Source: an archaeon (GTDB lineage Archaea; Thermoproteota; Thermoprotei_A; Marsarchaeales; Marsarchaeaceae). From it: 60,395 nt of DNA. The DNA lies in NCBI GenBank assembly GCA_021817005.1, contig JAKAWJ010000008.1:1-60395 (forward strand), given 5' to 3'. The first letter of the stretch is position 1, and every line of letters begins with the position of its first letter. The position numbers and the translations under genes were made by a program. A model generated the notes under the pieces. It was not told where the DNA came from, did not search any database, and worked only from the letters and a program-made list of their open reading frames with translations. Below are positions 7,871 to 16,669 of the stretch, piece after piece.

Positions 7871-9253
7871 TTAAGCCGGCCCTATAATCAGTTCTGCCCC
7901 ACGTCTAAGCTCTTCCAGTTCCTTTTGATCCCTTGCCTCTATGTAAACCCGAATAAGAGGCTCTGTTCCGGATGGCCTAAAAAGTATCCAGGAATCATCA
8001 TCCATTGTTAATTTTAGACCATCAATTGTGGTTTTCTTTGCTACCTTTCTTCCTCCGAATGTGTCAGGTGGGTTCTGCCTTAGGTTCTCAATCCTGTTCT
8101 TGATTTCTTGCTTTACTGGTAAATTGTACTGGTAATATATGCCGTAACCGAATTCACTGGATACTCCTTCCCACACCTCTCGAAGCTTCTTGCCCGCGTG
8201 GCCCAGCGCCTCACACAGGATGGCTCCGCTCATTATACCATCCTTTTCTGGGACTGACCAGCCATATCCGAGACCTCCGCTCTCTTCGGCGGCTATAATC
8301 GCACCGTTCATGAGTTCCCTCGCCGAGTACTTGAAGCCCACTGGGGTCTCTACGTATTGCAGGCCGTGAGACCTGCACAATCTCTCGAGGGCCATTGTGG
8401 TTGAAACGGACTTCACGATCTTGCCTCTGAGATTCTTCTCCCTAACGAGGTAGTCTGCGATCACGAGCACAAGCTGGTTTGAGGAGTAGAAATTGCCCTT
8501 GTCGTCTCTGGCCGCAAAGCGGTCCGCATCGCCATCATTTGCGATACCTAAATCCGCACCACTCGAAACTACTATGCTTGAAAGTTCCCTTGTGTTAATC
8601 TCGGTGGGTTCAGGGGTCAGCCCACCAAATTGCGGATCTGGAGAGCCGTGTATTTCTGTAACTTTTGCTCCGTGGCGCGAAAGAAAAGATGAAAGATAGC
8701 CGTATCCCGCCCCGTATAGAGGATCAGCTACCACCTTCATGCCCTTGAGAAAGCTCACGTCTATCTTTTCCTCTAGGAATTTGAGGTATCTCGATTCTGG
8801 ATTGAAGCGTTCGATGGCACTCATACCGCTCTCTATTTCACCCGATGGCAGAAATCCTTCGATTCTGGCTGTTATTTCGGCGAAAGCCGGTCCCCCGTAT
8901 TCCGGAATGAATTTGAAGCCGTTGTAGACTGGAGGATTATGACTTGCAGTTATTTGTACCGCAGCCGCAGATTTGGTATCTACCACTGAGAACGCGATGA
9001 CAGGAGTAGGAGTGGGTCGGTCTGTAAGCTTCGTCCTGAAATCCATTTTGGAGAGCACGCCTGCGGCTTCTTTGGCAAAATATTCGGAATTTGCCCTGGT
9101 ATCGAAACCCACTAGAACCTGCGAGTTGCCTTGCTCGCTCTTCAGGTACATGCCTACTGCGTGCGCGATTCTGCGAACATTGCCCGCGTTAAAGTCAGCG
9201 TCCATCCGGCTTCGCCAACCGTCGGTGCCAAATCTAATTTGAGAAGTGAACAT
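7871..9253 (-). CDS. glmM: Phosphoglucosamine/phosphohexomutase (alpha-D-phosphohexomutase family)
   Basis: The enzyme interconverts hexose-1- and hexose-6-phosphates for sugar-nucleotide synthesis. All four landmark loops are visible: RFGTDGWR near the start, the phosphoserine loop TASHNPP (about 102-108), the metal-binding NDGDADRF loop, the sugar-binding EESGGLGYG, and the phosphate-binding FRPSGTEPLIRVY at the C-terminus. I place the start at ATG 9253 (460 aa). A TTG at 9277 is also in frame, but a GTTAAAATG box lies about 33 nt before 9253, the usual spacing here for leaderless genes. The nucleotidyltransferase gene upstream on the same strand would use its product. Glucosamine versus mannose specificity cannot be told. 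Confidence 0.88.
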   Translation of the reverse strand: MFTSQIRFGTDGWRSRMDADFNAGNVRRIAHAVGMYLKSEQGNSQVLVGFDTRANSEYFAKEAAGVLSKMDFRTKLTDRPTPTPVIAFSVVDTKSAAAVQITASHNPPVYNGFKFIPEYGGPAFAEITARIEGFLPSGEIESGMSAIERFNPESRYLKFLEEKIDVSFLKGMKVVADPLYGAGYGYLSSFLSRHGAKVTEIHGSPDPQFGGLTPEPTEINTRELSSIVVSSGADLGIANDGDADRFAARDDKGNFYSSNQLVLVIADYLVREKNLRGKIVKSVSTTMALERLCRSHGLQYVETPVGFKYSARELMNGAIIAAEESGGLGYGWSVPEKDGIMSGAILCEALGHAGKKLREVWEGVSSEFGYGIYYQYNLPVKQEIKNRIENLRQNPPDTFGGRKVAKKTTIDGLKLTMDDDSWILFRPSGTEPLIRVYIEARDQKELEELRRGAELIIGPA

Positions 9254-9323
9254 CGGGCTAGTGGGGGTTTTAATCAAGACATTTTAACCTTTACGCGAAT
9301 CATGAGTGTGGAAAGCGGAAATG

Positions 9324-10355
9324 TCAGACTACAGCTCCATCAGGGAAGGCAACTGGTCCAGTGACTGACCTGAAGTTGTCGACTTTGCAGCCTTCGCCCA
9401 ATATTGCCCCTGTCAGAGTTGCCTCGCTCCGTACCAGAGTGTCTTTCATGATCACGGATTCTAAGATGGAGACACTGTCACCGATTCTGCATCCGCTCCC
9501 GACGGACGCAAATCGAACTGAAGTGCCGCTACCAACATAGACGCCGGCGCCAAACAGCGCAGGACCGTGCACGCTGTCAGGATCTGCCAGTTCTGCTCTA
9601 CCTTGAACATATATGCCCTCGCGCAGCTGCGTACCCGGGACTCCGATTCTTGTTTTATTTAGAAAGATGTCCCTTTGGGCTCTCAGAAGGCCGTCGAACG
9701 TGCCTATATCATACCAAAACCCTCCCATATCAACGCCGGCCAGACTGCCTTCTGAAACCAGTCGGGGAAACAAGTCTAGGCTGAAGTCGATTTTCTTACC
9801 AGGTGGCACGTCTTGGAGCACGTTCTTTTCCAGTATGTATATTCCTGTATTCACAAGTCCCGCCATTCTATTTCTGGTATTGGGTTTCTCTATGAAGCTC
9901 TTGACAGTACCGTCCTTACTCAGTGCTACAACACCAAATTGTGCGGTATTCTCTACAGTGTTTAGCAGTATTGTGGCCCTTGAGCCCTTCTCCACATGCG
10001 TGTCTATCGCCTTCTTTAAGCTGAAGTCGAAAACAATGTCGCCGCTCGCGACAACGAAAGTGTCCTCTAGCTTATCTGCTATATTTTTTACCGAGCCTGC
10101 CGTTCCCAGAGGGTGCTTTTCGAAGCCATAACTGAAGTGCATGCCAAAGGATGATCCATCACCGAAATAGTCCGCTATCTGTTTTGCTTTATACCCGACA
10201 GTGAATATTACGTCCTTTATACTGGCTTCTTTTAGGCGCTCGAGCACGTGCTCGGCTATGGGCTTGTTCAGGAGCGGAACAAGCATTTTTGGGCGGTGAT
10301 TCGTTAGTGGTCTTAGTCTAGTGCTCTGTCCACCAGCCAGTACTACAGCCTGCAC
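9324..10355 (-). CDS. Sugar-phosphate nucleotidyltransferase with C-terminal left-handed beta-helix
   Basis: A 343-aa bimodular protein. Residues 1-230 form the nucleotidyltransferase fold, with the activation loop LAGGQSTRLRPLT (6-18), the FTVGYKAKQIADYFGDG stretch, HPLGTAGSV and VASGDIVFD (metal aspartate). The C-terminus has hexapeptide repeats (VYVGSG, SVGSGCRIGDS, ILGEGCKV) of a left-handed beta-helix. It makes an NDP-sugar such as GDP-mannose, UDP-GlcNAc or dTDP-glucose from the hexose-1-phosphate supplied by the mutase encoded next downstream. No acetyltransferase active-site residues are evident, so the helix is probably structural or regulatory. The nucleotide specificity is open. 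Confidence 0.87.
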   Translation of the reverse strand: MQAVVLAGGQSTRLRPLTNHRPKMLVPLLNKPIAEHVLERLKEASIKDVIFTVGYKAKQIADYFGDGSSFGMHFSYGFEKHPLGTAGSVKNIADKLEDTFVVASGDIVFDFSLKKAIDTHVEKGSRATILLNTVENTAQFGVVALSKDGTVKSFIEKPNTRNRMAGLVNTGIYILEKNVLQDVPPGKKIDFSLDLFPRLVSEGSLAGVDMGGFWYDIGTFDGLLRAQRDIFLNKTRIGVPGTQLREGIYVQGRAELADPDSVHGPALFGAGVYVGSGTSVRFASVGSGCRIGDSVSILESVIMKDTLVRSEATLTGAILGEGCKVDNFRSVTGPVAFPDGAVV

Positions 10356-10407
10356 CTAAGGTCTAGCCTCCGCCATGAGGATTGAACAATTAAATTCAGT
10401 CGCAAAT

Positions 10408-11733
10408 TCAGTTTCGAGAGCCTCTTCGATTCACTAACCATGCCATGGTCCTCTCTACTCCGAGTTCCAGTGCCTCCAGCGCTGGCAGCGATCCGCCAGA
10501 AAGCAGAGTAAGAAGCGCGCCCCCTCCTGTGCTGGCATAACCAAGCCGATCAACCAGTTTGAGTTTTTCCGCGATTATTCGTGTATGGCCCCCGCCAATA
10601 ATGGTGAAGATTCCCTTTTCGGCGAGCAGCTGGAGCACCGCTTCAGTTCCAAGTTCAAAACCCTCTCGTTCAATCACACCGGGGGGACCCCGAACAAAGG
10701 CGGATTTGCAACCCTCCAACCGATTTGATATCGTGTCTATTGTTTTCATCCCAATGTCGAGAACTTCATCGCTGTCCATAATTTCTGCGAAGTCAACATC
10801 GCGTCTTTCTCCTTCTCGAAGTACAGCGACGTCTTTAGGGAGAATTATCTTGTCACCATATCGCTCCAGCAACTCTCTCGCAGCGGAGACTTCGGCATCT
10901 AGTTTTCTTTCTCTGAGGTACGCATCAAACTTCGTGCCAAGTCTTCTACCGCGGGCTCTAAGAAATATGTTACCGACCAGGCCATACAGAATTAGATTGT
11001 CCGCCAAGCCGGACCTCAGGAGTGCGGTAACGAGCTTTATTGAGTCTCTTACCTTTCCTCCCCCAATAAGGAAGACGTTCGGTCTGGAAGAACTGTTGAG
11101 CGCGCGAGAGATTTCTTGCAGCTCATGGCTCATCAAAAGGCCCGCAAACGAGGGAAGTATAAATGGAAATCCAACGAGTGATGCCTGATTCCGGTGCGCC
11201 GCAGCAAATGCGTCATTAATGTAGACATCAGACACTCTGCTTACGCATTGCACAAACTTTGATTCGGCATGTGCCTTCATCGAGACATTCGCAGTTTCTT
11301 CCGCCAAGAATCTCACGTTTTCAAGCATCAGAACTTGCCCATTCCCTAAACTCCTGATCTGGTCTTCAGAATAACCATCTCTAGATTTGTCAGCGAATTG
11401 CACATCTGTGTGCAACATTTCGGACAAAACCTTGGCGTGCTGCCTGAGCGAAATGAAGTCCTTCTCACCCTTCTGTCCCTGATGGGCCAACAGTATCACT
11501 TTCGCATTCTGTCGAACTAGTTTCTCAATTGTGGGGAGGTGTGACCTGATTCTCGTAGTATCCAGAATTTTACCCGTATCTGGATCGATTGGCGAGTTGA
11601 TATCCACTCGCAGCAGAGTGGATAAATTCTCGAAACTGACTCCATCCATAATTACATACTTGGGAATTCTTATGCCTGGCACTGTGTGGAGTCCGTCATG
11701 GCTATCAGATAACTGACTAGGCACTTCGGTCAC
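10408..11733 (-). CDS. pgk: Phosphoglycerate kinase, archaeal
   Basis: The enzyme transfers phosphate between 1,3-bisphosphoglycerate and ADP in glycolysis or gluconeogenesis. Typical motifs are LLRVDINSPID near the start, TTRIRSHLPTI, the hinge FLIGGGKVRDSIK, FVRGPPGVIE and the C-terminal TIIGGGHTRIIAEK plus YASTGGGALL. The frame opens at GTG 11733 (441 aa), longer than the usual 400-415. An in-frame ATG at 11649 (413 aa) lies about 25 nt after a CATAAGAA box and would give a normal-length enzyme, so it is a serious alternative. A small 59-aa gene lies immediately upstream on the same strand. Confidence 0.93.
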   Translation of the reverse strand: MTEVPSQLSDSHDGLHTVPGIRIPKYVIMDGVSFENLSTLLRVDINSPIDPDTGKILDTTRIRSHLPTIEKLVRQNAKVILLAHQGQKGEKDFISLRQHAKVLSEMLHTDVQFADKSRDGYSEDQIRSLGNGQVLMLENVRFLAEETANVSMKAHAESKFVQCVSRVSDVYINDAFAAAHRNQASLVGFPFILPSFAGLLMSHELQEISRALNSSSRPNVFLIGGGKVRDSIKLVTALLRSGLADNLILYGLVGNIFLRARGRRLGTKFDAYLRERKLDAEVSAARELLERYGDKIILPKDVAVLREGERRDVDFAEIMDSDEVLDIGMKTIDTISNRLEGCKSAFVRGPPGVIEREGFELGTEAVLQLLAEKGIFTIIGGGHTRIIAEKLKLVDRLGYASTGGGALLTLLSGGSLPALEALELGVERTMAWLVNRRGSRN

Positions 11734-11758
11734 TCAGCTCCCAAAGCCGCTCCATGAT

Positions 11759-11938
11759 TCAATTTCTGCCCCCTTCTTGTATCTTTTGGTATATCGTTTC
11801 AGGCAGGCCTCCAAAGCATTCAGAGGGCGGGTTCGCTGAAATCGTTATGACTGGGCGAAATAGGGATATGCCTCCCCTGATTAAGTGTTTGAACTTTGAT
11901 GCTGTTGAGTGTGCGAAGAATACCAGCCTATCTCCCAT
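11759..11938 (-). CDS. Small conserved-looking protein (59 aa) upstream of pgk
   Basis: The minus strand carries an ATG-initiated frame of 59 codons (11938 to TGA at 11759-11761). Its peptide contains RLVFFAHSTASKFKHLIRGG, FRPVITISAN, CFGGLPETIY and ends QEGGRN. A stop codon directly precedes the ATG, so the start is fixed. A TGCTCATATTAG box lies 24-30 nt before the ATG, the leaderless-promoter spacing used elsewhere in this window. The stop is 25 nt before the annotated pgk GTG, so the two are probably one transcription unit. I do not recognise the family. The mix of a hydrophobic strand, a basic patch and a conserved-looking proline/glycine stretch argues for a real protein. Confidence 0.6.
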   Translation of the reverse strand: MGDRLVFFAHSTASKFKHLIRGGISLFRPVITISANPPSECFGGLPETIYQKIQEGGRN

Positions 11939-11986
11939 CTGCCGTTACCAGTCGCACTAATATGAGCAGTAATCATTAAGCCTAAG

Positions 11987-13642
11987 GTGGAATCAGGGAG
12001 CGCTGTGAATTATTATGAACTTCGGACGAGATTCGAGAGCTCAATCGAGCAACTGAAACAATCGGTCGAATCGAGCGCACGAGAGCTACTTGGCCTGCCA
12101 GACTCCGTTCGGAATTCACTTTTCCTTGAAATACCAGATGTAAACCTCGCATGCGAGACTCTCTCTCTCATGAAGCCTAGAGTTGACATCGGCGCAGTTG
12201 ACGGCAGCTACGGCACGGTTCAGCTTGAAGGGTTGACCACGCTAAGCGCGCTTGCCTGCGGGGTGAGATGTAGTCTGGACTTGTCGAAGCAGAGACCAGA
12301 TCTGCGAACGCACTTTAATCCTTTAACACTAGAATACGTAGAGTATGTCCCTCAGTTCCGGCTGGGAGGGCAGGCAGAGGAAATTCTTCAGGAGGTCATG
12401 AGGTATCTCGAATACCTCTATCTTAGCAAACATCTCGGGGGGCCGGCTATTATTTTTCGAGATGGAAGCATATCGACTGATTTTCAAGTCTTAGCATCTT
12501 CTGCACTTCGAAGCGCAGCAACGCAGAGTTTTCAGCTATTTACTGCGGGCCTAGGTTGCCCGATTTCTGCTTTCGACGTCTATATATCAATCTCAGAATC
12601 GTTTGATACACCGATAGGAGGAAATCGCGATGAAGCTAGTGGGGCTGGAGCCACAGCGACAAAATCCCCCGGCAGAGTGTCAGTGCCCTCGGGTCGAGCG
12701 CTAGGTCAGAGGTCGGGGGAGGAGAATTTGGACATTCTCAACTCGGTACTTCGAGAAGTGGGAATCACGAAGACCGAGTCGACTCTAGCCTCAGATATGG
12801 TTGCTGCCAAGTCGCGCATTGAGAGTTATCGACGGGTCATGCGCGAATTAATTCTCTCAGGTGAACTTCTCCATAACTGTTTCCTAGTAAAAGAAGCGCA
12901 AGGAGAAACTATTTCAAAGGTTATTGAAGCAGTGAGGTATGCATCCCTGCTTGAATTGTTAAGCGTAATCCGGGAACGCACAGATCGTGACCTCCAGATA
13001 GTTTCCGTCTCAAAGGATTCTGGTTCGTCAGAGTTTCAGGCTCAGATTTTTGGGAGTGCACTTTCTTCTTCCACTTCCGGACCTTTTCTACCTGACAAGG
13101 TGGTCCTCTCATTCGGGTCAGCCCCAGTAGGCGGTGGAAAAGATGCTAGGCGCTGGAGGACTATAGCCTTCGATCCATTCGCTGGAATACATCAAATTGG
13201 TTCGAGCGATTTGTTGCGTTTGGCCTACGGGCGGACGAACTTCAAGAGATTCCTTTATCAGTTGGACAGTAGCGGCCGCGGCTACGCGGACGTATTCACG
13301 TGCGAATACGTTACGCAATCCAGCGGCTCACTTTCGCATGGGCAATCTAGGGGAGTTGTATCTTCTCATGATAAAGACAAGCTCGCTGAGATTGTCTCGT
13401 CCCTCTTGGTGTGCGTTTCGATTGACGCAGGTGGCATCCCAGAGGGGCTAGGTCACGTGTATCCCTTGTTACTCGCAGATAAGCTCGCCAAGCTTAAGTC
13501 GAGAAATACTCTTCGAGCAATCGATGAGTTCAGAAGGGTGCCACTCACGCGAAGAGACCTGCGAGAGATCTCCAGAGTCACACAATCCTTTAGGCTAAAA
13601 AGGTCGTCATATGAATCCACACGAAGAAAAAGGAGACACTAG
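11987..13642 (+). CDS. nurA: NurA 5'-3' nuclease
   Basis: NurA works with the HerA translocase and Mre11-Rad50 to resect DNA ends for recombination. The catalytic aspartate motif AVDGSYG is at about residues 70-76, and a second acidic motif, IFRDGSIS, at about 157-163. The later FDVYISISES and SVSKDSGSS regions fit the NurA core. At 551 aa it is long for the family, because of a low-complexity linker near residues 210-245 rich in Gly, Ser and Ala. The start is GTG 11987; the next in-frame GTG (six codons later) is possible. The 3' end overlaps the herA start by 32 nt, which implies coupled translation of nuclease and motor. Confidence 0.87.
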   Translation: MESGSAVNYYELRTRFESSIEQLKQSVESSARELLGLPDSVRNSLFLEIPDVNLACETLSLMKPRVDIGAVDGSYGTVQLEGLTTLSALACGVRCSLDLSKQRPDLRTHFNPLTLEYVEYVPQFRLGGQAEEILQEVMRYLEYLYLSKHLGGPAIIFRDGSISTDFQVLASSALRSAATQSFQLFTAGLGCPISAFDVYISISESFDTPIGGNRDEASGAGATATKSPGRVSVPSGRALGQRSGEENLDILNSVLREVGITKTESTLASDMVAAKSRIESYRRVMRELILSGELLHNCFLVKEAQGETISKVIEAVRYASLLELLSVIRERTDRDLQIVSVSKDSGSSEFQAQIFGSALSSSTSGPFLPDKVVLSFGSAPVGGGKDARRWRTIAFDPFAGIHQIGSSDLLRLAYGRTNFKRFLYQLDSSGRGYADVFTCEYVTQSSGSLSHGQSRGVVSSHDKDKLAEIVSSLLVCVSIDAGGIPEGLGHVYPLLLADKLAKLKSRNTLRAIDEFRRVPLTRRDLREISRVTQSFRLKRSSYESTRRKRRH

Positions 13643-15446
13643 TCAGAACGACCTCCTGACGGATTTCGGAGGCGTGCTGAATGCGAGACTTGAAAAAGTC
13701 GATGACGACTATATCCAGCTCGAGCGATATCGTTCGCGGAGACTTATTGCGACTTGCATTGCGGAGTTCTCTCCGAGTGTTATGAGAGAGCTTTCGGCTG
13801 GGATGATATTTTCAATACCGAACTTCGCTGGAAGCGAGGGCGTGGCGAGTTTCTCTCTCTTCGAGCTGGTGGATTATAGGCCGCTGCATTTTGGTGCGCT
13901 TGGATTGGGTCAGGATGTACCTCCAGCTCTAAAGCTAGAGATTCTGTCAAATGCGCAGGATGATTGGCGGCAGGGAGCTGAAAGTGCGGGGCTGGTTTTA
14001 CTGGGTGAAAGGGTAAACTACGATTTGGTCATCACTGGGACTGACTATAATTTCTTACCCGGCTGGAACTTTCCCGTGATAGGTGGTAAGGTAAGATTTC
14101 TTACAGAAAGGGCGCTTACGGCATTCATAAATGGTAACCTTCCGAACGACGCGCCAGTCGTGGGTACACTGAGATCGAACAAGCGGGTCGAAGTCAAGGT
14201 GGATTCAAGATTACTTGCGGAACACCATGTGGGGGTATTTGCATACACAGGCGGCGGAAAGTCCAATCTGGTTTCTCAAATAATTAGGACAGTAATCCGC
14301 GAAGACCCCTCCTCCAAAATCCTGATATTTGATGCTGCTGGCGAGTACGTCGTTAACCTGATTGACCTCATGTTAGACGAGCAGATAGGTGCAACTCTTC
14401 TTGTCGACGAGGACATACGTGACCCTGAGTCTCTCGCGCGCAGATTCGCTCATCCTGCACGTTTTTCCTCCGATGGCTTCTCGAATGCAAGGGTGAAACT
14501 CGCGAAGATTCTCCTTGAGTCTGGAAGGGTCAAACGCGCGTTTGATACTACGGCATTGCCGAGATTTGCGTCCGAAACAGTGCTTTACCGAGATGTTTTT
14601 TCAATCATTCAGGAGAAGGTGGACTACTATTCGAGCGAAAGAGGGCGAAATACTGCTTCAAAGGTCCTTCTTGTAAACTGTATGAATCTCTTGAGTGTAT
14701 TCCTCAAGGAGCGCCACCTGGATTTCGACTCGCCTGTCGGGCAGGAGATTCGTTCCTATATCGAGTTAATTTCGCAAAACAGCGCGAACAAGGCGGTAGG
14801 ATATTTGGTGTCCGACCTGAGCGAAGTAGCACTCGCAGCTATGAATATGCAGTCAGTAGAGGTGCCATCGGGCCACGGTCTTCCCGATTCAGAGCTGTTG
14901 AGCATATTAGGTGAGGTAGGTGGATCAAGGTTGATTATTGCATCGTTCTTTGATTTAACACGGCTTCGGCATCTTGCGGCTTCCTTGTGCAACCGAACAA
15001 TCCGGAGAAGGAAGTCTCATTTCATAAAGGTCCCCAGATTGCTTTTCGTCTTTGACGAGGCCCAAGAAATGATTCCGAAGGAGCCCCATGATGAAGATGG
15101 GACAAGAAGCTCCTCCCTTGCTGTTGAACAATTGCTGAGGCAGGGGCGGAAGTATGGTTTAGGTGGAATCGTGGCCACGCAAAGACTTGCGTTTCTAAAT
15201 ACAAATGTTCTTCAGCAGATACACACTTATTTTGTAGGTGTACTCCCGCGGCCCTATGATCGCAGTACGATAAGCGAGCAATTTGCCATTGATCCCTCCA
15301 TTGTAGACAAAACACTTGAGCTCAAAGTTGGTCAATGGTTGCTCTCGAGTTATGGGGCTACTGGTGTGCATGCTCTGCCGTTATTCATCCAAGCAGCAGA
15401 TAACGAGCTTACTGTCATAGAAAGCTTGAATAAGATGCAGGGGTAG
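13611..15446 (+). CDS. herA: HerA hexameric DNA translocase
   Basis: A 611-aa FtsK/HerA-class ATPase that drives DNA into NurA during end resection. It has an N-terminal HAS-barrel-like region, then the Walker A AYTGGGKSN at residues 211-219 and the Walker B/DEAQ sequence FVFDEAQEM around 477-485. GGIVATQRLAFLNTNVLQQ is the sensor region, and YDRSTISEQF follows near the C-terminus. The first glycine of the usual GxTGxGKS loop is alanine here, a conservative change. The gene overlaps nurA by 32 nt and is followed after 10 nt by a cysteine-repeat gene, so all three may be one operon. Confidence 0.92.
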   Translation: MNPHEEKGDTSQNDLLTDFGGVLNARLEKVDDDYIQLERYRSRRLIATCIAEFSPSVMRELSAGMIFSIPNFAGSEGVASFSLFELVDYRPLHFGALGLGQDVPPALKLEILSNAQDDWRQGAESAGLVLLGERVNYDLVITGTDYNFLPGWNFPVIGGKVRFLTERALTAFINGNLPNDAPVVGTLRSNKRVEVKVDSRLLAEHHVGVFAYTGGGKSNLVSQIIRTVIREDPSSKILIFDAAGEYVVNLIDLMLDEQIGATLLVDEDIRDPESLARRFAHPARFSSDGFSNARVKLAKILLESGRVKRAFDTTALPRFASETVLYRDVFSIIQEKVDYYSSERGRNTASKVLLVNCMNLLSVFLKERHLDFDSPVGQEIRSYIELISQNSANKAVGYLVSDLSEVALAAMNMQSVEVPSGHGLPDSELLSILGEVGGSRLIIASFFDLTRLRHLAASLCNRTIRRRKSHFIKVPRLLFVFDEAQEMIPKEPHDEDGTRSSSLAVEQLLRQGRKYGLGGIVATQRLAFLNTNVLQQIHTYFVGVLPRPYDRSTISEQFAIDPSIVDKTLELKVGQWLLSSYGATGVHALPLFIQAADNELTVIESLNKMQG

Positions 15447-15456
15447 GTCGCCAGTC

Positions 15457-15816
15457 TTGCCCTGCCCATTCTATAAGATGGACATGTGCGGAGCTGAGAA
15501 GGACCCCAAGCTCGCGCGCCTGTACACTTCGCGTCAGAGATGCATGTTTGACTTTCGTGTGTGTTCTATATATTTGGCCAACAGGACCAGGGCTCCATCG
15601 ACCAATCTCGAGAATTCTCGTCAGGCTTCGGAGGTCCGCGAGCCGCGCCAGCTACCTAGTTCCACGAAAATCGTGGTAGACTGCGAATTTTATCTTGACA
15701 GCTCCTGTGATGTGATGCATAGAAGGCTCACAATTCACGAGGAATTGCTTTGCTCCAAGTACTCACAGACCTGCCCACTTAGAGAACGGGCGTTGGGATT
15801 GGCTAGACTTCCCTAA
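15457..15816 (+). CDS. Cysteine-rich tandem-module protein downstream of herA
   Basis: A 119-aa protein I cannot assign to a named family. It contains two copies of one module: Cys3-x7-Cys11-x17-Cys29-x6-Cys36 and Cys76-x7-Cys84-x14-Cys99-x6-Cys106. Both copies begin C-x-F-Y and are joined by a polar, Arg/Ser-rich linker (about 43-70). Four regularly spaced cysteines per module suggest zinc or iron-sulfur binding. The start is TTG 15457, only 10 nt after the herA stop, so it is probably translated from the nurA-herA mRNA. Context suggests an accessory factor of end resection or a nucleic-acid-binding partner, but this is inference. No membrane segment or signal peptide is seen. Confidence 0.7.
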   Translation: MPCPFYKMDMCGAEKDPKLARLYTSRQRCMFDFRVCSIYLANRTRAPSTNLENSRQASEVREPRQLPSSTKIVVDCEFYLDSSCDVMHRRLTIHEELLCSKYSQTCPLRERALGLARLP

Positions 15817-15915
15817 AGGGGGGTTAGTCAATGTGTTTCTCCGATTTCTTGTGCCCATAGTCTCGGGCTTACTCTACAGGTTCTGGTGGCCTGCCAATCT
15901 GGTATATGCACCCTT

Positions 15916-16395
15916 TCAGAGCTTCAACCTTATCCCGCTCTCATCTTTGTATTTTCGTAATACGATGAGAGTGTTTGTTGATACAACCCCTTCAAGCTGG
16001 CCTATTTTGTCAAGCAGCCTTCCAAGCTCTTGCTGGCTCCGAGTCCACGCTTTTGCAACGCCGTAGTAGCTTCCGGTTACGTCGAATAGCTCAGCTATTT
16101 CATCCATTTCTCTTAGCCTTGAAAATACATGGTCCAGCCTCTTTGGCTCGGCCATAATTAGTATTATAGAACAGATTGAGAGTCCAAGCTTCTCGGGGTC
16201 TATTATGGCGCTGAAGCCCTTGATTATACCTCTTTGTTCCATTTTGTTCACATGGGCATGAATCGTAGCTTCGCTGACTCCAAGCTCTTTTGCCAGCTGC
16301 GAAAAGGCCATTCGGCCATCACGCTCAAGAAAACCAATCAGCCTCAGGTCGAGGTCGTCCAAATTTGGCGGGTAACCATCTCCTACAAGAGTCAT
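15916..16395 (-). CDS. Lrp/AsnC-family transcriptional regulator (1)
   Basis: A winged-helix regulator with an effector-binding RAM domain. From ATG 16395 the protein is 159 aa. LDDLDLRLIGFLERDGRMAF begins the helix-turn-helix, completed by ELGVSEATIHAHVNKMEQRGIIKGF, the canonical Lrp signature. The C-terminal half (AELFDVTGSYYG) is the RAM fold that binds amino acids and oligomerises. The frame extends upstream to TTG 16464, adding 23 residues, but a CTAAATAG box about 32 nt before ATG 16395 favours the shorter form. It faces a second Lrp gene across a divergent promoter region. The targets are unknown. Confidence 0.88.
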   Translation of the reverse strand: MTLVGDGYPPNLDDLDLRLIGFLERDGRMAFSQLAKELGVSEATIHAHVNKMEQRGIIKGFSAIIDPEKLGLSICSIILIMAEPKRLDHVFSRLREMDEIAELFDVTGSYYGVAKAWTRSQQELGRLLDKIGQLEGVVSTNTLIVLRKYKDESGIRLKL

Positions 16396-16669
16396 TAGGT
16401 CAGCACCTTGCAGAGCCTTGAGGCTATTTAGATATTTCTGGAATTTGGTGATTGTGTTTCGCAATACTCGTGCTGGTTACACCGACCCCAGTAGTAGGGA
16501 GCTTAATGTTGGTAGCTTGAAACTTGCGAAGGAAGGCTGCCCTCAGGCGGGCGGGAGGTGGTAAATTCGTCACTTGGCAGATGGCCGTTTGTCATGCGCA
16601 TTAGGGTATGGCACCCCTCGTAGAGCCAACAGAATGCTTATTCGCATGTCCCAAGGGAAGCTCTAGATA

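Noticed and set aside
9613-10131. 172-codon plus-strand frame antisense to the nucleotidyltransferase gene
   Set aside because: It is long, but Ser/Pro-rich in the way antisense frames of real genes are, and the minus-strand gene has all family motifs.
10559-11188. 209-codon plus-strand frame antisense to pgk
   Set aside because: Same reason; pgk is unmistakable on the other strand.
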